DNA of 64,000 bases from Amoebidium appalachense (Eukaryota > Ichthyosporea), in assembly GCA_963693365.1 (NCBI GenBank), contig CAVNZM010000018.1:2170001-2234000 (forward strand), read 5' to 3'. Positions 14,694 through 27,389 of the stretch are shown here, piece by piece; positions within the stretch are counted from its first letter, which is position 1, and each line of letters opens with the position of its first letter. Below the pieces are notes generated by a model that saw only the letters and a list, made by a program, of their open reading frames with translations, did no database searches and had not been told where the DNA came from. A program made the position numbers and the translations under genes.

Positions 14694-14939
14694 CCGTACC
14701 CTTCACCCAGCATGATTTGACCCACTGGAGATCATAGATCATCTGTGTGTGGGCGCAAAAAGGGATTAGGTTTAGAATACCACACATGGCATGACGTTCA
14801 AATCAGAAACAAATAGCACACCCGGGAAATGCACAAGAAGAACATCCTCAGCAGGATGGAGCACAAGCAGAGCCCAACTTCACCCGGAGGGGGGGAAGGG
14901 GGGGGAGGGAAAGGTCGTTGCTGGGGAAAAAGGAAGGAA

Positions 14940-14975
<36 letters not shown>

Positions 14976-15964
14976 GATGTATGTGTTTGAGGGTTGGAAA
15001 TATGGAGGAGACAACAACGAGCAACAACAAAGCGTCACAAAGGTGGGAAATCCAAAATCAAACAATTTAAGCGTGCAGGCAGAAGACACTTGAACAGAGC
15101 CCATCATCAGGGGGGTTCCTATGCCTCCCCAAAAGCATGGGTTTCGACTCTTTAACCTCTTGCGTGTGGTTCCCAACCCATACTTTGTTTCAACAGCAAT
15201 AGGCGAGTCCACCCGTCTTGGCCAAAGACGAGCAGGGTTGTTCAAGGAGCAGCAATCTCAGAAAACAGAGTCGACAAAATCTGCAAGCAGACAAAAACCA
15301 AGAGAACAAGCAGAGAAGTAGAGCATAAGCCGGGCTTCTACAAGGCTCCCCGACTCCCTAACCGATAGAGAAGAGGAGCGAGGGGAGGGGGGGGGGGGGG
15401 GGGGGGGAGGGGGGGGAGGGAGGGGGAGAGAGGGAGGGGAGGGGGAGAGAGAGGGGGAAGGGGGCGGGGGGTAGGGGGAAGAGGGGAGGGGGGGGGGGGG
15501 GGGGAAATGGAGACAGAGAAAACAGGGGGGAACTTAACCTGGCAACTATTGCTTTATTAGAGGGTTACCCCACGTAATAAACCAATAGGTTTGACCCATG
15601 CCACTGGGGGGCAGTGCACCTGGGGGGGGGGGGGGGGGGGGGGGAGAAAGGGGGGAGGGGGAGGGGGGGGGGGGATGTCATCCGCCGTACTCAAGTGGGT
15701 GGGTGGGTGGATGAGTTCTATAGTGGAAAGGGCGGGGGGGGGGGGGGGGGGGGGGGAGAAGGGTGGGACCTCCACGAGCGAGTTAACACGTCTTGGGCAC
15801 AGACGGAGGGGGGGGAGGGGGGGGGGGGGGGGGGGGGGGGTATATATCACCTTGAGTTGAGTTTGGGTGGGAGCTACTGCTGTAAAGATCCACCACACGT
15901 CAATCACAAAGGTGTCAGCGTAGGGCGCATTGGAACCCTGCGCACGGGTACGGTACACTAGCTC

Positions 15965-16025
<61 letters not shown>

Positions 16026-16109
16026 CAATCACAAAGGTGTCAGAGTAGGGAGCATTGGACCCCTGTGAACATGTACGGTACACTAGCTCCCTGTGTGTGT
16101 GTGTTGGGT

Positions 16110-16140
<31 letters not shown>

Positions 16141-16728
16141 GATGTATGTGTTTGAGGGTTGGAAATATGGAGGAGACAACAACGAGCAACAACAAAGCGT
16201 CACACGGGAGGGGGGGGAGGGGGGAGGGGGGAGGGGGGGGAGGGGGAGGAGGGGAGGGGGAGGGGGGATGTGTGTGTGCATGTGTGTGTGTGGGGGGGGG
16301 GGGAGGGGGGGGGATGTGTGAGTGTGTGCGTGTTTGGGGGGGGGGGGGGGGGGGGGAGTGTGCGTGTGTGTGTGTGTGTGTACGTGTCCGCATGTGTGAA
16401 TGTATTTGTTTGCGCAGGGAGGGGGGGGGGGGGGGGGGGGGGGTTGAATACGGAACACGGTACGAAGTACGCATACACGAAGGACACATGCAAAGGCAAA
16501 CATTCAAGTATGCAACATCAGCCATGCGCACAGTATGCGTCATAAGCAGAGCCCATCCTCAGGGAGGGCCCAAGTCATCAATTGCGTCTGAGTTTCGACC
16601 CCTTAGCCCGCGTATATACGACTTTTCAACTCGAACAGCAGCATCAACTGAACTTGGGAGGGTCACCCCGTCTTGATCAAAGACGAGCAGGGTTGCTTAT
16701 GCAAGGTGAGCAAAACGGTAAAAGGGGG

Positions 16729-16765
<37 letters not shown>

Positions 16766-17826
16766 AGAGGGTGATGTATGCATTAGAGGGTCGGAGATAT
16801 GGAGGAGACACCAAAGGACAAAAATGTAAAACGTCACAAAAGCACAAAAAAAACGGAATAGAGCCATAAAATAGAAGTAATAATGATAAAAAGGCAGAAC
16901 AGACTTGAACAGAGCCCATCACCACGGGGGTTCCTATGCCTCCACCAGAGGGGGGGGGGGACAGATGAGGGGCAAAGCTGTCGCAGGAAGGGTGTGGGAT
17001 GTGGGAATGGAATGGGTGTGTGTGTAGGGGGGGGGGGGGGGGGTCTATACTTGTCGGAATTCCAGTACACTCTGTGCCACTGTTCCACCGGAAGCTTGAC
17101 CATCCCGACAAGGGGAAGGTCCTGCGGGGGGGACACAAAGTTGATCTTGCGCTGAAGGCAGCAGGCATCGGGGGATACCTCCCACTTGCTGTGGGTGTAC
17201 TCTGCCATATTTGGAAAAAAATATACTATTAGTGAATCAGCCAAATCTCCCTTTTGGTGTGGGTATACTTGGCCATTTTTGGAGAATTACCATTGGTGAT
17301 TCAGCCAGACCTCCCATATAGCTACTTTCTTTTAGTATTTTCTAGAAACGTTTTGGCGTGGGTATACTCTGCGTTTTTCTTTTTTAATTTTCATTAGTGA
17401 TTCATAAGGGTTGTGGGAGTTGGACGTTTTTAGCCGTATTTGGAAAACTTCCGGGGGTTTTGACGTCCTTCCCAGTCGTTTTTACTCAGTGAATGCCCTT
17501 TTTCTATAGTATTGGGGTTTTTTTGATAACATAAATATGATGTTGTTGGGTCGCAATAGATAGTGAATCAGCCAACCACTGGGTCCAACGGGTAACCATA
17601 TTAGGTTATATGTGTTGTCAATAGCTGAGAAATGTGTGTGGGGGGGGAAATGGGACATTCAGAGAAGGGCAAGTCTTCACTAAAAATTACCCCCGTCTTT
17701 TTTTCGTCTTTTTTTCCTTCCTTTTTTTTGTTGCTTTTGAACACAACTGTGTTGGATTTACCCGAAAGGATTGGACATTTAGAGTTTTTTTTTCTTTTTT
17801 TTTCTTTTTCTTTCTTTTTCTTTTTT

Positions 17827-17895
<69 letters not shown>

Positions 17896-18128
17896 AGGGG
17901 GACAAAAGGTGACAAGTGTGTGTGTGTGTGTGTGTGTGTGTGCGGGGGGGGGGGGGGGGGGGGGGGGGGGATGTTGAGCACACACCCTGCAGCGGGTGTT
18001 GCATGAGAGGATCTGTCACCATGTACATGTCAAAGATATCGTTGTCTGTGTCATCGCTGAAAAACGACGGTACAATGTCTTCGAGTTTGCATGTTAGGAC
18101 AGTCTCGAAGACACCTTCGTTGGTGTTC
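10740..18128 (-). CDS. VASt-domain lipid-transfer membrane protein (Aster/Lam/VAD1-like)
   Basis: Nine exons in transcript order: 17986-18128, 17051-17201, 15851-15965, 14700-14742, 14158-14306, 13411-13489, 12379-12590, 11810-11980, 10740-10889; stop TAG at 10740-10742. All phases agree, giving 404 complete codons. The first four exons form a VASt (StART-like) domain: FETVLTCKLEDIVPSFFSDD, then YTHSKWEV...CCLQRKINFV, then ELVYRTRAQGSNAPYADTF, then WVKSCWVKG. Such domains carry sterols or other lipids between membranes at contact sites. An acidic/basic linker follows (RRIEEEERENVRVE, PPPKKRRSS). Two hydrophobic segments follow, VAGGCVLLLAFLLWYLY and WMWVGICTMLACLPVAIHFG near the C-terminus, so ER anchoring is likely. 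The first exon listed needs two bases from an earlier exon; no GRAM domain was found upstream. Family assignment comes from recognised motifs; cargo is unknown. Confidence 0.75.
11300..11650. repeat. 42-bp minisatellite, eight copies, in last intron of VASt gene
   Basis: A 42-base unit containing TTTCTACGTGCCTACATTG repeats about eight times (the CCTACA word ends at 11340, 11382, 11424 and onward every 42 bases to 11634). Because 42 is a multiple of three and the unit lacks stops in several frames, it leaves long open frames on both strands. These have no start context, borders or normal composition, and the array lies between two well-supported exons, so I treat them as repeat artefacts. Confidence 0.85.
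14484..14692. repeat. paired T-run/G-run blocks in VASt intron
   Basis: Two successive modules each consist of a CTTT-rich tract, a T run and a long G run: about 14408-14531 and 14568-14692, with a related ACATATTGTTTCTAATATTG phrase between them. The second G run lies a few bases below the donor of exon 14700-14742, so the message has GTACGGACC followed by a long C run. Confidence 0.8.
14974..15126 (+). repeat. R1 dispersed repeat, full copy
   Basis: The type copy of family R1. After a G run it reads GTGATGTATGTGTTTGAGGG, GGAAATATGGAGGAGACAAC, then GTGCAGGCAGAAGACACTTG and AACAGAGCCCATCATCAGGG. Other copies: 16139-16205, 16770-16945, 18781-18820 (head only), 38785-38945, 39419-39484 (tail only), 57217-57252 (tail only), and inverted at about 46185-46300 and 47290-47435. 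No coding capacity. All copies lie in introns or intergenic DNA. Confidence 0.8.
16022..16094 (-). repeat. copy of the VASt exon 15851-15965 acceptor border
   Basis: This repeats about 70 bases of the real border at 15900-15968: the CACACAG acceptor and the first 21 codons of the exon, differing at several bases (RTCSQGSNAPYSD in place of RTRAQGSNAPYAD), then running into (CA)n. It lies in the upstream intron, about 120 bases from the true border, and keeps its AG. Confidence 0.85.
17223..17480 (-). repeat. decayed copies of the VASt exon 17051-17201 acceptor border
   Basis: The real border reads GGCAG then AGTACACCCACAGCAAGTGG. Upstream in the intron similar text recurs with changes: AAGTATACCCACACCAAAAG around 17250-17270 and AGAGTATACCCACGCCAAAA around 17350-17375, each accompanied by GATTCAGCCA phrases, and perhaps a third weaker copy near 17410-17450. 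None would give a full exon. Confidence 0.6.
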
Positions 18129-18295
18129 CTGTGTGTGGGTGGGTGTTTTGGGGAGGAGGGGGGCGGGGGGAGGGGGGGGGGGGGGGAGAAGGGGGAGGGG
18201 GGGAGGAGGGTTGTGTGTGTGGAGGCGGGAGGGGGGGGGGGGGAGGGTGTGTGTTGGGAAGGGGGGGAGAGGATGGGAGGGGGGGGGGGAGGAGG

Positions 18296-18350
<55 letters not shown>

Positions 18351-19857
18351 CATGTGTGTGTGTGTGCGCGTGCGCGTGTGCGTGTATGTGTTACCTGGCA
18401 GGGGAGAAGGGGGGAGGGGGGTAGAGAGGAGGGGAGGGGAGGGGAGGGGGCTACCGGGGCAGTTTTAGAATGTGGTATAGAGTACGGAGAACACGTCCAT
18501 GACGGATACCACAATTCGTTTGGAGTACAACGCACAGAGCATGCATAATAACCAGAGCCCATCCTCAGGGGGGGCCACCAGGGGGATGAGGTGGGGAGGG
18601 TGGGGGTTTTTTGAGGGGGGGGGGGGGGAGGGGGGCATATAAGGTTCCTTCCACGAGTGGGTGTGCAATTTTTTTTTTTTTTTTCGTGCTTGGTCCATGC
18701 TGCTTGGGTGTGGAGTAGATTCTACAGCAGGGGGGTGGGGGGTGGGGTTTGTGGGGTGAAGGAGGGGGGGAGGGGGGGGGAGATGTATGCGTTAGAGGGT
18801 TAAAGATATGGAGGAGACAAGGGGGGGGGGGGAGGGGGGGGGGGGGGGGATCAGTGAAGCGGCGCAGGTGTAGTGCGTACCTATGCGTACGTGACCGTGT
18901 ACGAATATGTGTGCCTGTATCGAGTATGTGCGTGTCTGTGTCCGTGTATGAGTGTATGCATTTGTAAGTGCGTACCTTTCTGGGTTACACCATACCTATG
19001 TTTTTGTATGCTTGTGTGGGTATCTGTGTGTTCTGACAATAGCAAGGATGTAGGGATGGGGTGAGGGACTTAAGGGTCGTGGGGCACGGCAGTGATCGAC
19101 ATGGTGGAGATTGGAAAACAACAAAGCATAATCATATGAGGTAAGCTAAAACTGAATTGACTGCATTGGCTAGAAAACATTGCTTCTAAGTTCTACGTGC
19201 AAAAAAATAGCTGAGTTTGGCACTCTTGCTCCTTACTAGTCTAGTCTCTACATAAGGATTATTTTATCGCCCTGTTGACAACCACGTAAGGTATGTGCAC
19301 ACTAAGACACGTTCTGACAGACAGCCTGGTGTGTGTGAAACACTAACCTACATGCTCAAGCCATTTTGCAACACACCAACACATCTGCTTGAATGTGCGC
19401 ATTGAAGGGTACATTGCATCATCCTTACACCAACACTGCACACACCTTGTTACTTACACACACCGACAACACTGCACACACACACACAAACTTGCAAACT
19501 GCTCACGGAAAAACACGCGCACACGTGCCTGCAACGCACACAGGCCGACCTGTATGTATACTCAGAGGAGCACACACAAGCACACAAACGAACCAGCGCA
19601 TCAATCCAAGCAGCCACACATCCATGCAGCTTGTGGCTCACACAGAGAAAAACACGCACAAGCACACACGAACACGCATGGGCACACACAGAAACATACA
19701 CATACATGCCCACACGCACACGCACACAAGCGTGTACACGCACACACACGCACACACGCGCACACACGCGCGCGCACACACACACACGCACACACATACA
19801 TACACACACACAACACACACATTCACCTGCTCAGACACACACACACGTACACACACA

Positions 19858-19898
<41 letters not shown>

Positions 19899-19931
19899 AC
19901 CTTGCTTCCTTCCAGTGCCCACATTTCTTAC

Positions 19932-20094
19932 CCTTTGGCACCTCGGGCATCGTCACCTTTGGAGCATTCTCCGCTCCCTGCGCAGCCTGTGCCTGTAACT
20001 TTTTTTCCGTCTCAGAGGGCCCAAACTTGGGCACGGGTTTCTCGTTAACCCCCGCTACGTTCTGGTCCTGTTCAGAGAGTGCTTGTTTCGCCAT
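19932..20094 (-). CDS. first exon, Glu/Lys/Ala-rich N-terminus (possibly of the VASt protein)
   Basis: Starts at ATG (20092-20094), reads [20 protein letters not shown]..., continues [17 protein letters not shown] and ends PEVPKG with a strong GTAAGA donor in phase 1. Composition suggests a disordered N-terminus. It lies upstream on the same strand as the VASt gene and no other candidate 3' part exists, so it probably belongs to it. The first recognised VASt exon needs phase 2, however, so at least one linking exon between 18129 and 19931 is missing from my model. The region between holds (CA)n and G runs, and I could not find a GRAM domain there. Confidence 0.5.
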
Positions 20095-20628
20095 GTTGAC
20101 CTGTCCTGTTAGGTGGGTTGGAGAATATATCACAGATGGGCCATATAAAACTATCACCACACAACACACACAACTTGGGCGAACAACTGAGCTCCGTGTT
20201 TTGTCACTGCGGCATCTGAGCAAAAATTCTTGATCGCCGTGGCTCACGATTACACAGCCTGATCGATTGCGATCTGGCCGAAATTTGGATTTTCGTGATT
20301 GATATATCTCGGTGGATATTTGGTGAAGTGTAGCTATCTGAGCGATTATCTCGTTGTGTCTTTGGCAATTGCACTAATATGCATGTATATGCTCTAATCC
20401 AAACAAAAATGAATTTATAAATAAATTTGAAAAAAAAAATATGGGCACTTGTGCCTATTTATTTTCAACTAAATAGTGGTGGACATGGTCATGCCCACAT
20501 ATGGTTAATCGATATTACCTTGGAATGCCCATATAGATGGTTCTAATACACATGCCTCGATCCACATTTCATCTCTGGTTTGAAACAAAAGAAGTTGAAG
20601 GTCTCCTTATCTGGGGGAGGCCGAGAGA

Positions 20629-20661
<33 letters not shown>

Positions 20662-20991
20662 CTTCCCGAGACCTCGGGTGTAAGCAGCTGACAGCCAGGC
20701 CCTCGGGCGGAAGGGAGGTGAAGGGGAGGAGAGGGTGCACGTGGGGGGAGGGGATATCGTGGGAAGGAGGGTTGGGGAGAGGAAGGTCATAGGAAGGTTG
20801 AGCGGGGAAGGACGAGGCCTCGGGGGGAGGAGGAGGAGGCGAAAACCTTTCATTAAGGGAGTGGGGGGGGGGTGGGGGGGTCAGCGATACGTGTGGCCCT
20901 CCCTAAGCCCAAATTCTTCTCCATACGTTCACTCCCCCCCCCCCCCCCCCCCCCCGGAATATATATCCGTATCATGAATGGCAGGCAGTCT

Positions 20992-21026
<35 letters not shown>

Positions 21027-21306
21027 GGCTCCCAGCTCACCCCCACCCCGAGCCCATCCTTGCGCATGCCATAATATCCCCCCCCCCCCTTCCCCCCCAC
21101 TGCCCCCCCCCCCCCCCCCCCCTCCACCCCCCGCCCCGCCCCCTCCCCCCCCCCCCCCCCCCCCCCCCTTCCCCCCTTCCGGAGAAAGACACGAAATTCG
21201 AAGGGGGGCGACTCGCGCAGAGTGGGGTGGCAGCCTGAGGTAAAGGGGTTGTGGTGGGGGTTAAGAGGCAGGAAGGGAAGCGTCGGGAGGGAGAGAGGGT
21301 GGGTGG

Positions 21307-21343
<37 letters not shown>

Positions 21344-22380
21344 GGGGGGAATATTATAATATGATACGATTTTTTTTTTTTAGAGAGCTTAGAATGAAAG
21401 TAGAGTACAGTTGCTCGAGACACAACAAGACAGTCGCTGAGATAGCCCATCGGATATCCAACGAGGAATATCCAACATGAAGTCTCTAGATCTATTGATC
21501 GATTCATAAATTCTGGGAACCTGAAAACTCACATACCATTCCACAAAAACAACGATCCCAGACTGACAGAACATTGGCCACCTAAGAAACTAAAATACAC
21601 CGCTGTGTGCCGACCGTTTTTTAATCAACCAATTGCATAGAATTACAAAGATTTGCTCACCCCGCCGGTGTGCAGTTAATTACGTTGTTAAACGCCTTCC
21701 GGGATTATTGTGACCCCCCCCCCCCACCCCCCGCCCCAAAGAAACTGATCTCCCTCTGTCTCTTCCCCTCTCTAGCCCCTCCCCCCACCCCCCCCCCAGC
21801 CCCTCCCACCCCGGTACCTCTCCAAAGAAATTGAACTCCCTCTGCTCTCTCCCCTCACCAGTTGCCCCCGCTTCCATCCCCCCCCCCCCCCCCCCCCCCC
21901 CCCCGGCGTCCCGCCCCTCTCTCAGTCGTGGGACTAATGCTCCTCCGCTACAGGATAATAAGCATTTAACGCCTGAGCCACCGTTTTCTCCTGTGTATTA
22001 TGTAGCAGAGGCGTCAATCTGTTAAAGGGGCCTTCGTGTGTGTGTGTGTATTTGTGTGTGTGTACATGTGTGTGTGTCTTCAAGGGACCTGGGGGCGGAG
22101 GGGAAGGAGGGGCACGTCTTTTCCTTACACTGCATAAAACTTGTGTTGTGAGACTTCAAATATATATCATGTATGGGTTAAAGTATACATGTCCCAGCAA
22201 CTGTGTAGTCGATTAAAGCAATTTGCGTCATACCCATGTCCAGCACGGCAAAAAGCAAACCTCCTTTAACGGCCCTGTCCGTTCCGCATTTGGCTATTAT
22301 CTCTGTGAGGCTATTGGCTAAAGCACGCAGTATCCATCTCTGCATTCTGCCCTTAAAAGGTTAACACATCTGCACATCCC

Positions 22381-22414
<34 letters not shown>

Positions 22415-22719
22415 CCCCTTCCCCCCTCCTCATCCCGGGGGCCCACAGTAAACGTGTCGTTAAAAAAACAAAAAACAACACCTTTTCCCCGACACATATA
22501 CATTATACTTAATTAAGTTCATCTCATTCAAACTACAAACAATCCGGCTGTTACACCCGCGGCACCGCTAGAAAAATATTCCCCAGAACATTGTCACCGT
22601 CCAGTTACAGAAAAGGGTTAAATTTGTCCTACGCACCAAATCACTATTCAATTAAACCATCACTACCCGCGCGATTCGCTCATGCACCGTCTCTTGCACA
22701 AGCCTTACGTAAGCCCCCA
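20095..22719. repeat. intergenic stretch between VASt first exon and TOP1 end
   Basis: G runs at about 20631-20661 and 21310-21342 and C runs at about 20934-20955, 20995-21024, 21080-21180, 21874-21904 and 22381-22413, separated by unique AT-rich parts (20270-20560, 21350-21700, 22100-22370). The last 200 bases before 22720 should hold the TOP1 3' untranslated region. No exon with good borders is supported. Confidence 0.6.
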
Positions 22720-23420
22720 CTACCACTCGAAATCCGGGTCCTCCTCAATTTCGGCCGCCGCCCATTGGAATTTGGCCCGGAGGGTCTTGTTGAAGATCTT
22801 TTCGATTGGCAGACCAACCTTGTTACACCTGCCAATCAAAAAACAGTAAAGTATGAGATTACTATATATGGGCCAAACAAACCATTGTAAGATTACTATA
22901 TATGGACAAAAGAAATAATTGTATGATTAGTATATATGGGAAGTCATCATTCTTTGCCTGGAGGGGTTTGCGTTATATACCCCCCCCCCCCCCCCCCCCC
23001 CCCCCACAAAAAAAAAGAAAAACCCCCTCCACAAAAAAGAACAACAAATATTAAACTACTTAATTCTCATAATAAGAAAGGTACATATTGCACAAAAACT
23101 GAAATATACAAGAACAAGAGGTGTGGCTATTAGTAAATGGCGTGTACTTATAATTTCAGTCCTGAATTCTCAGAAATGGGGTGATGCGACATCTGCATGA
23201 GATGGTGGTGGCGGTTGCAACCCCCCATTTTATTTATTTATTTATTTATTTATTTTTATTATTTTTTTTTTTTGTTGGGGGGGGGGGGGGGGGGGGGGGG
23301 GGAGAAGAAGAAAAACGTACCATACACATGTACGCCATATTATCACAAGAGGTAACCAATGAAGCGTGCAGACAGGACAAACTTGCACAGAGCCCAAAAT
23401 AGTTTTTTTTTTTTTTTTTT

Positions 23421-23451
<31 letters not shown>

Positions 23452-23844
23452 TTTGAATGCGGAACACAGTACGAAGTACGCATAGACGATGAGAAGCATG
23501 GTGCAGGACACATGCAAAGGCAAACATTCAAGTATGCAGCATCAGCCATGCGCACAGTATGCGTCATAAGCAGAGCCCATCCTCAGGGAGGGCCCAAGTC
23601 ATCAATTGCGTCTGAGTTTCGACCCCTTAGCCCGCGTATATACGACGCTCCAACTCAGACAGCAGCATCAACTGAACTTGGGTGGGTCAACCCGTCATGA
23701 TCAAAGACGAGCAGGGTTGCTTATGCAAGGTGAGCAAAACGGTGAAGATGTGTGTGCAAACTAATGCAGTGCAGCGACAAACGCGTATGTGCTTACAGAT
23801 GCACGAAACAGAGCAACCATGCCCGGTTGCATGGAAGTAAAGAT

Positions 23845-23878
<34 letters not shown>

Positions 23879-23986
23879 GAAGAAAAACGTACCATACACA
23901 TGTACGCCATATTATCACAAGAGGTAACCAATGAAGCGTGCAGACAGGACAAACTTGCACAGAGCCCAAAATAGTTTTTTTTTTTT

Positions 23987-24035
<49 letters not shown>

Positions 24036-24239
24036 CCCGTACCATGCATATGTGATGCGGGGGTCCATGTAGTTGATTTTTGAGGTGCCCAGGGCAATGG
24101 TCTTGTTCTCATCCTGCCGGAAAGGAAAGGGATTAAAATAAAAATAAAAGGAACGAAAAAAATTTAAGATACGTAAAAAAGTGACAGGGAGAAAGAAAAA
24201 TAAGCCGACTTTTGGCATATTGCTCTCCACCCCCCCCCC

Positions 24240-24273
<34 letters not shown>

Positions 24274-24455
24274 TCCCCCACACCCACCCACCCATCCACA
24301 CACGTACCCTGTCCGTCATCAGAATCTCCTTCTTCCTGATTCGCTCCTTGAGATTTTTCATCTTTTTCTCCACTTTGGCCTCCTGCACCGGGGGCTAAGG
24401 GTCAGCAACAGACATTTATGGCAATTCACCTCTACTTATAGCAACCTGCCTGTTT

Positions 24456-24540
<85 letters not shown>

Positions 24541-24703
24541 TGTGTGCACGTTTTGTGTATGCACATACTCGTGAGTCCACCTGTTTACGTGTGTGCTCGT
24601 ATTTGTGTGTGCACATGTTCGTGTGTGCACGTGTTTACGTGTCTGTGTGTGCAAGTGTTTACGCACGTGTCCACAAGTACACATGCGCGTGTGTGTACGA
24701 TGT

Positions 24704-24754
<51 letters not shown>

Positions 24755-24806
24755 CATGTTAGTGTGTGTGTGTGTGTGTGTACCATGTTGGTGTGTGTGT
24801 ACCATG

Positions 24807-24851
<45 letters not shown>

Positions 24852-24855
24852 CATG

Positions 24856-24928
<73 letters not shown>

Positions 24929-24932
24929 CATG

Positions 24933-24977
<45 letters not shown>

Positions 24978-25118
24978 CATGTGGGTGTGTGTACCATGTG
25001 GGTGTGTGTGTGTGTGTGTGTGTGTGTACCATGTTAGTGTGCGTGTGTGTGTGTGTGTGTGTGTGTACCATGTTAGTGTGTGTGTACCATGTTAGTGTGT
25101 GTGTGTGTGTGTACCATG

Positions 25119-25161
<43 letters not shown>

Positions 25162-25275
25162 CATGTGGGTGTGTGTACCATGTGGGTGTGTGTGTGTGTG
25201 TGTGTGTGTGTACCATGTTAGTGTGCGTGTGTGTGTGTGTGTGTGTGTGTACCATGTTAGTGTGTGTGTACCATG

Positions 25276-25342
<67 letters not shown>

Positions 25343-25764
25343 CATGTTAGTGTGTGTGTGTGTGTGTGTGCACGTGTATACACCCACCGTTCCATCCTTC
25401 TTTGCCTTTTTGAGTTCATCCTTCAGCTCCTTGTACTGCTCCTTCATCTCGTCGATCTGTGATTTACAGCCAATCAAAAACGAGAAACCACCACAGCAAA
25501 ACATCCAATCAAATAAGGGATAACCTAATATCATCAAAAACCTTTCTATAAAATGGATCTGTGGGCCTACACATTAGTCTATCCACATGAACCAAAGTTG
25601 TTGATGTGTAGGGCAAGTGATCCTTCAACACCGTGTGTATGCACGCGCATGCTAAAACGTGCCCCTCCCCCCCCCCTCCCCCCCCCCCCCCCCCCCCCTT
25701 TTCTTCCCCTCAACTTCTCTTTCCTTTTCCTTTCTTTATTATATATATATGTATATACATATAC

Positions 25765-25819
<55 letters not shown>

Positions 25820-26105
25820 CTTTTCCTTTCTTTATATATATTGTGTGTGTGTGTGTGTGTGTTGGGGTGGCGGATGTGTGTTATGTGTGGAAGGGGATAG
25901 TGAGAGGAATACGTACGACTTTCTTCAGTTTCTCCATGGATTCGCTGTGTGTCTTTGGCACTGACCGTTGATGGTTGCACAGCACGGCAACCTCACGATT
26001 GGCGCGGTTGTAGGCTAGGAGTAGCTCGGGCACTGTGTGTGTGTGTACGTGTGTGTGTGTGTGTGTGTACGTAGGTGTGCGTGTGTGTGAACTGTGTGTT
26101 TGTGC

Positions 26106-26186
<81 letters not shown>

Positions 26187-27358
26187 CAGGTGTACGTGTA
26201 CATGTGCGTGTGTAGATTTACGCGTGTGAGTGGGGAGGGGACTCAGTATGGTTGTAAGGGCCAAATTCTCTACCTGAAAGAATCTCAAATCAATACCATA
26301 GGGAACAAAAGATTGAAAAGGCCATGCAAGGTACAGGAACACCCAAAGCATGGGGGTTTATCAACTGCCATACTCCGAGCCCATGTTTGAGCGGTTACTA
26401 CGCGTGTGTACACACACGCGCACAAGCATTTTGTCTGCCTGCATGCCACGTGCGCATGTGCTTTGTATGTGTGCACGAACACGTGCGGGTGGTGTGCGTG
26501 GGAACGTACCCGTCAGGCCCTCCCAGTCGACCTTTGCCAGCTCCGACTGGAGGGTGCTAGAAGCATTGTAGGTGCGGAACACCTTGGCAGTCAGCCCGGG
26601 CATCATCTTCTGAAGGTGCTTGTTGAGCGCTGGCACCTGTAAAGAAATGGCGCCACTGGCCGGTTAGAAATTTAATCACGCCATCGGTCAGTTATGGCCT
26701 AAATCACACCATTCATCGCACGCATCACACACATGAACCCAGCCTAAGGAAATCATCCAATTAAAAACCCTCGTTTTTTTAACATATGCAAACATGTACG
26801 CATGCATTCACACACGCACCCGCGGACGTGAACACGCGCACGCAAAACAAAAAGCAAGAGATCCAGCCAACCACAAAACCACTTTATGGTTTAGCACATA
26901 CAGAAGATCTGTCGAGGTGCACAAACCTATGTGCACATGCGCACACCAAAATAAACCGAGAAAAGCATCCAATAACAGGCCCTCGTTACTTTTTAGCACA
27001 TACCGACAACCGTTTGAAAGAAGTACGAGCACGCACATGAAATTATGTAGAGAGAAACCAGCCACAAGGCCCCGTTATAATTTAGGATTTCTATCCAAGT
27101 GCGCACACGGTTAAACAACAGAAAAAGAGCTCTCCAATCACAAGCCCCCGTTACATTTTAATTTTAGCACGTACCGACAGCCTGTCGAACAGCATGTTCT
27201 TCTGATGTTTCACGTACAAGCTATGCTATTAAGAAACAGAGATAAAACCAACCAACCGCAAGCTCTCATTAATTTTAGCACATACCAACATTATGTCACA
27301 CGCACGTGTACGAACACACGCAAAAAAATAACAGAGCAAATCAACCAATAAAGACCCC

Positions 27359-27389
<31 letters not shown>

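Noticed and set aside
14332-14787. Open frames with poly-Pro, poly-Gly, poly-Lys or poly-Phe
   Set aside because: They arise from C/G and A/T runs. The only real coding part here is the 14-codon VASt exon at 14700-14742.
18860-18940. Tiny exon (34 bases) that would link the 19932 exon to the VASt gene in phase
   Set aside because: It has AG and GTACGC borders and the right phase, but the peptide is (CA)n-like and the match could easily be chance.
24457-25372. CRISPR-like array (regular TACCATG words)
   Set aside because: Spacing is irregular, spacers are (GT)n, and the DNA is clearly eukaryotic.
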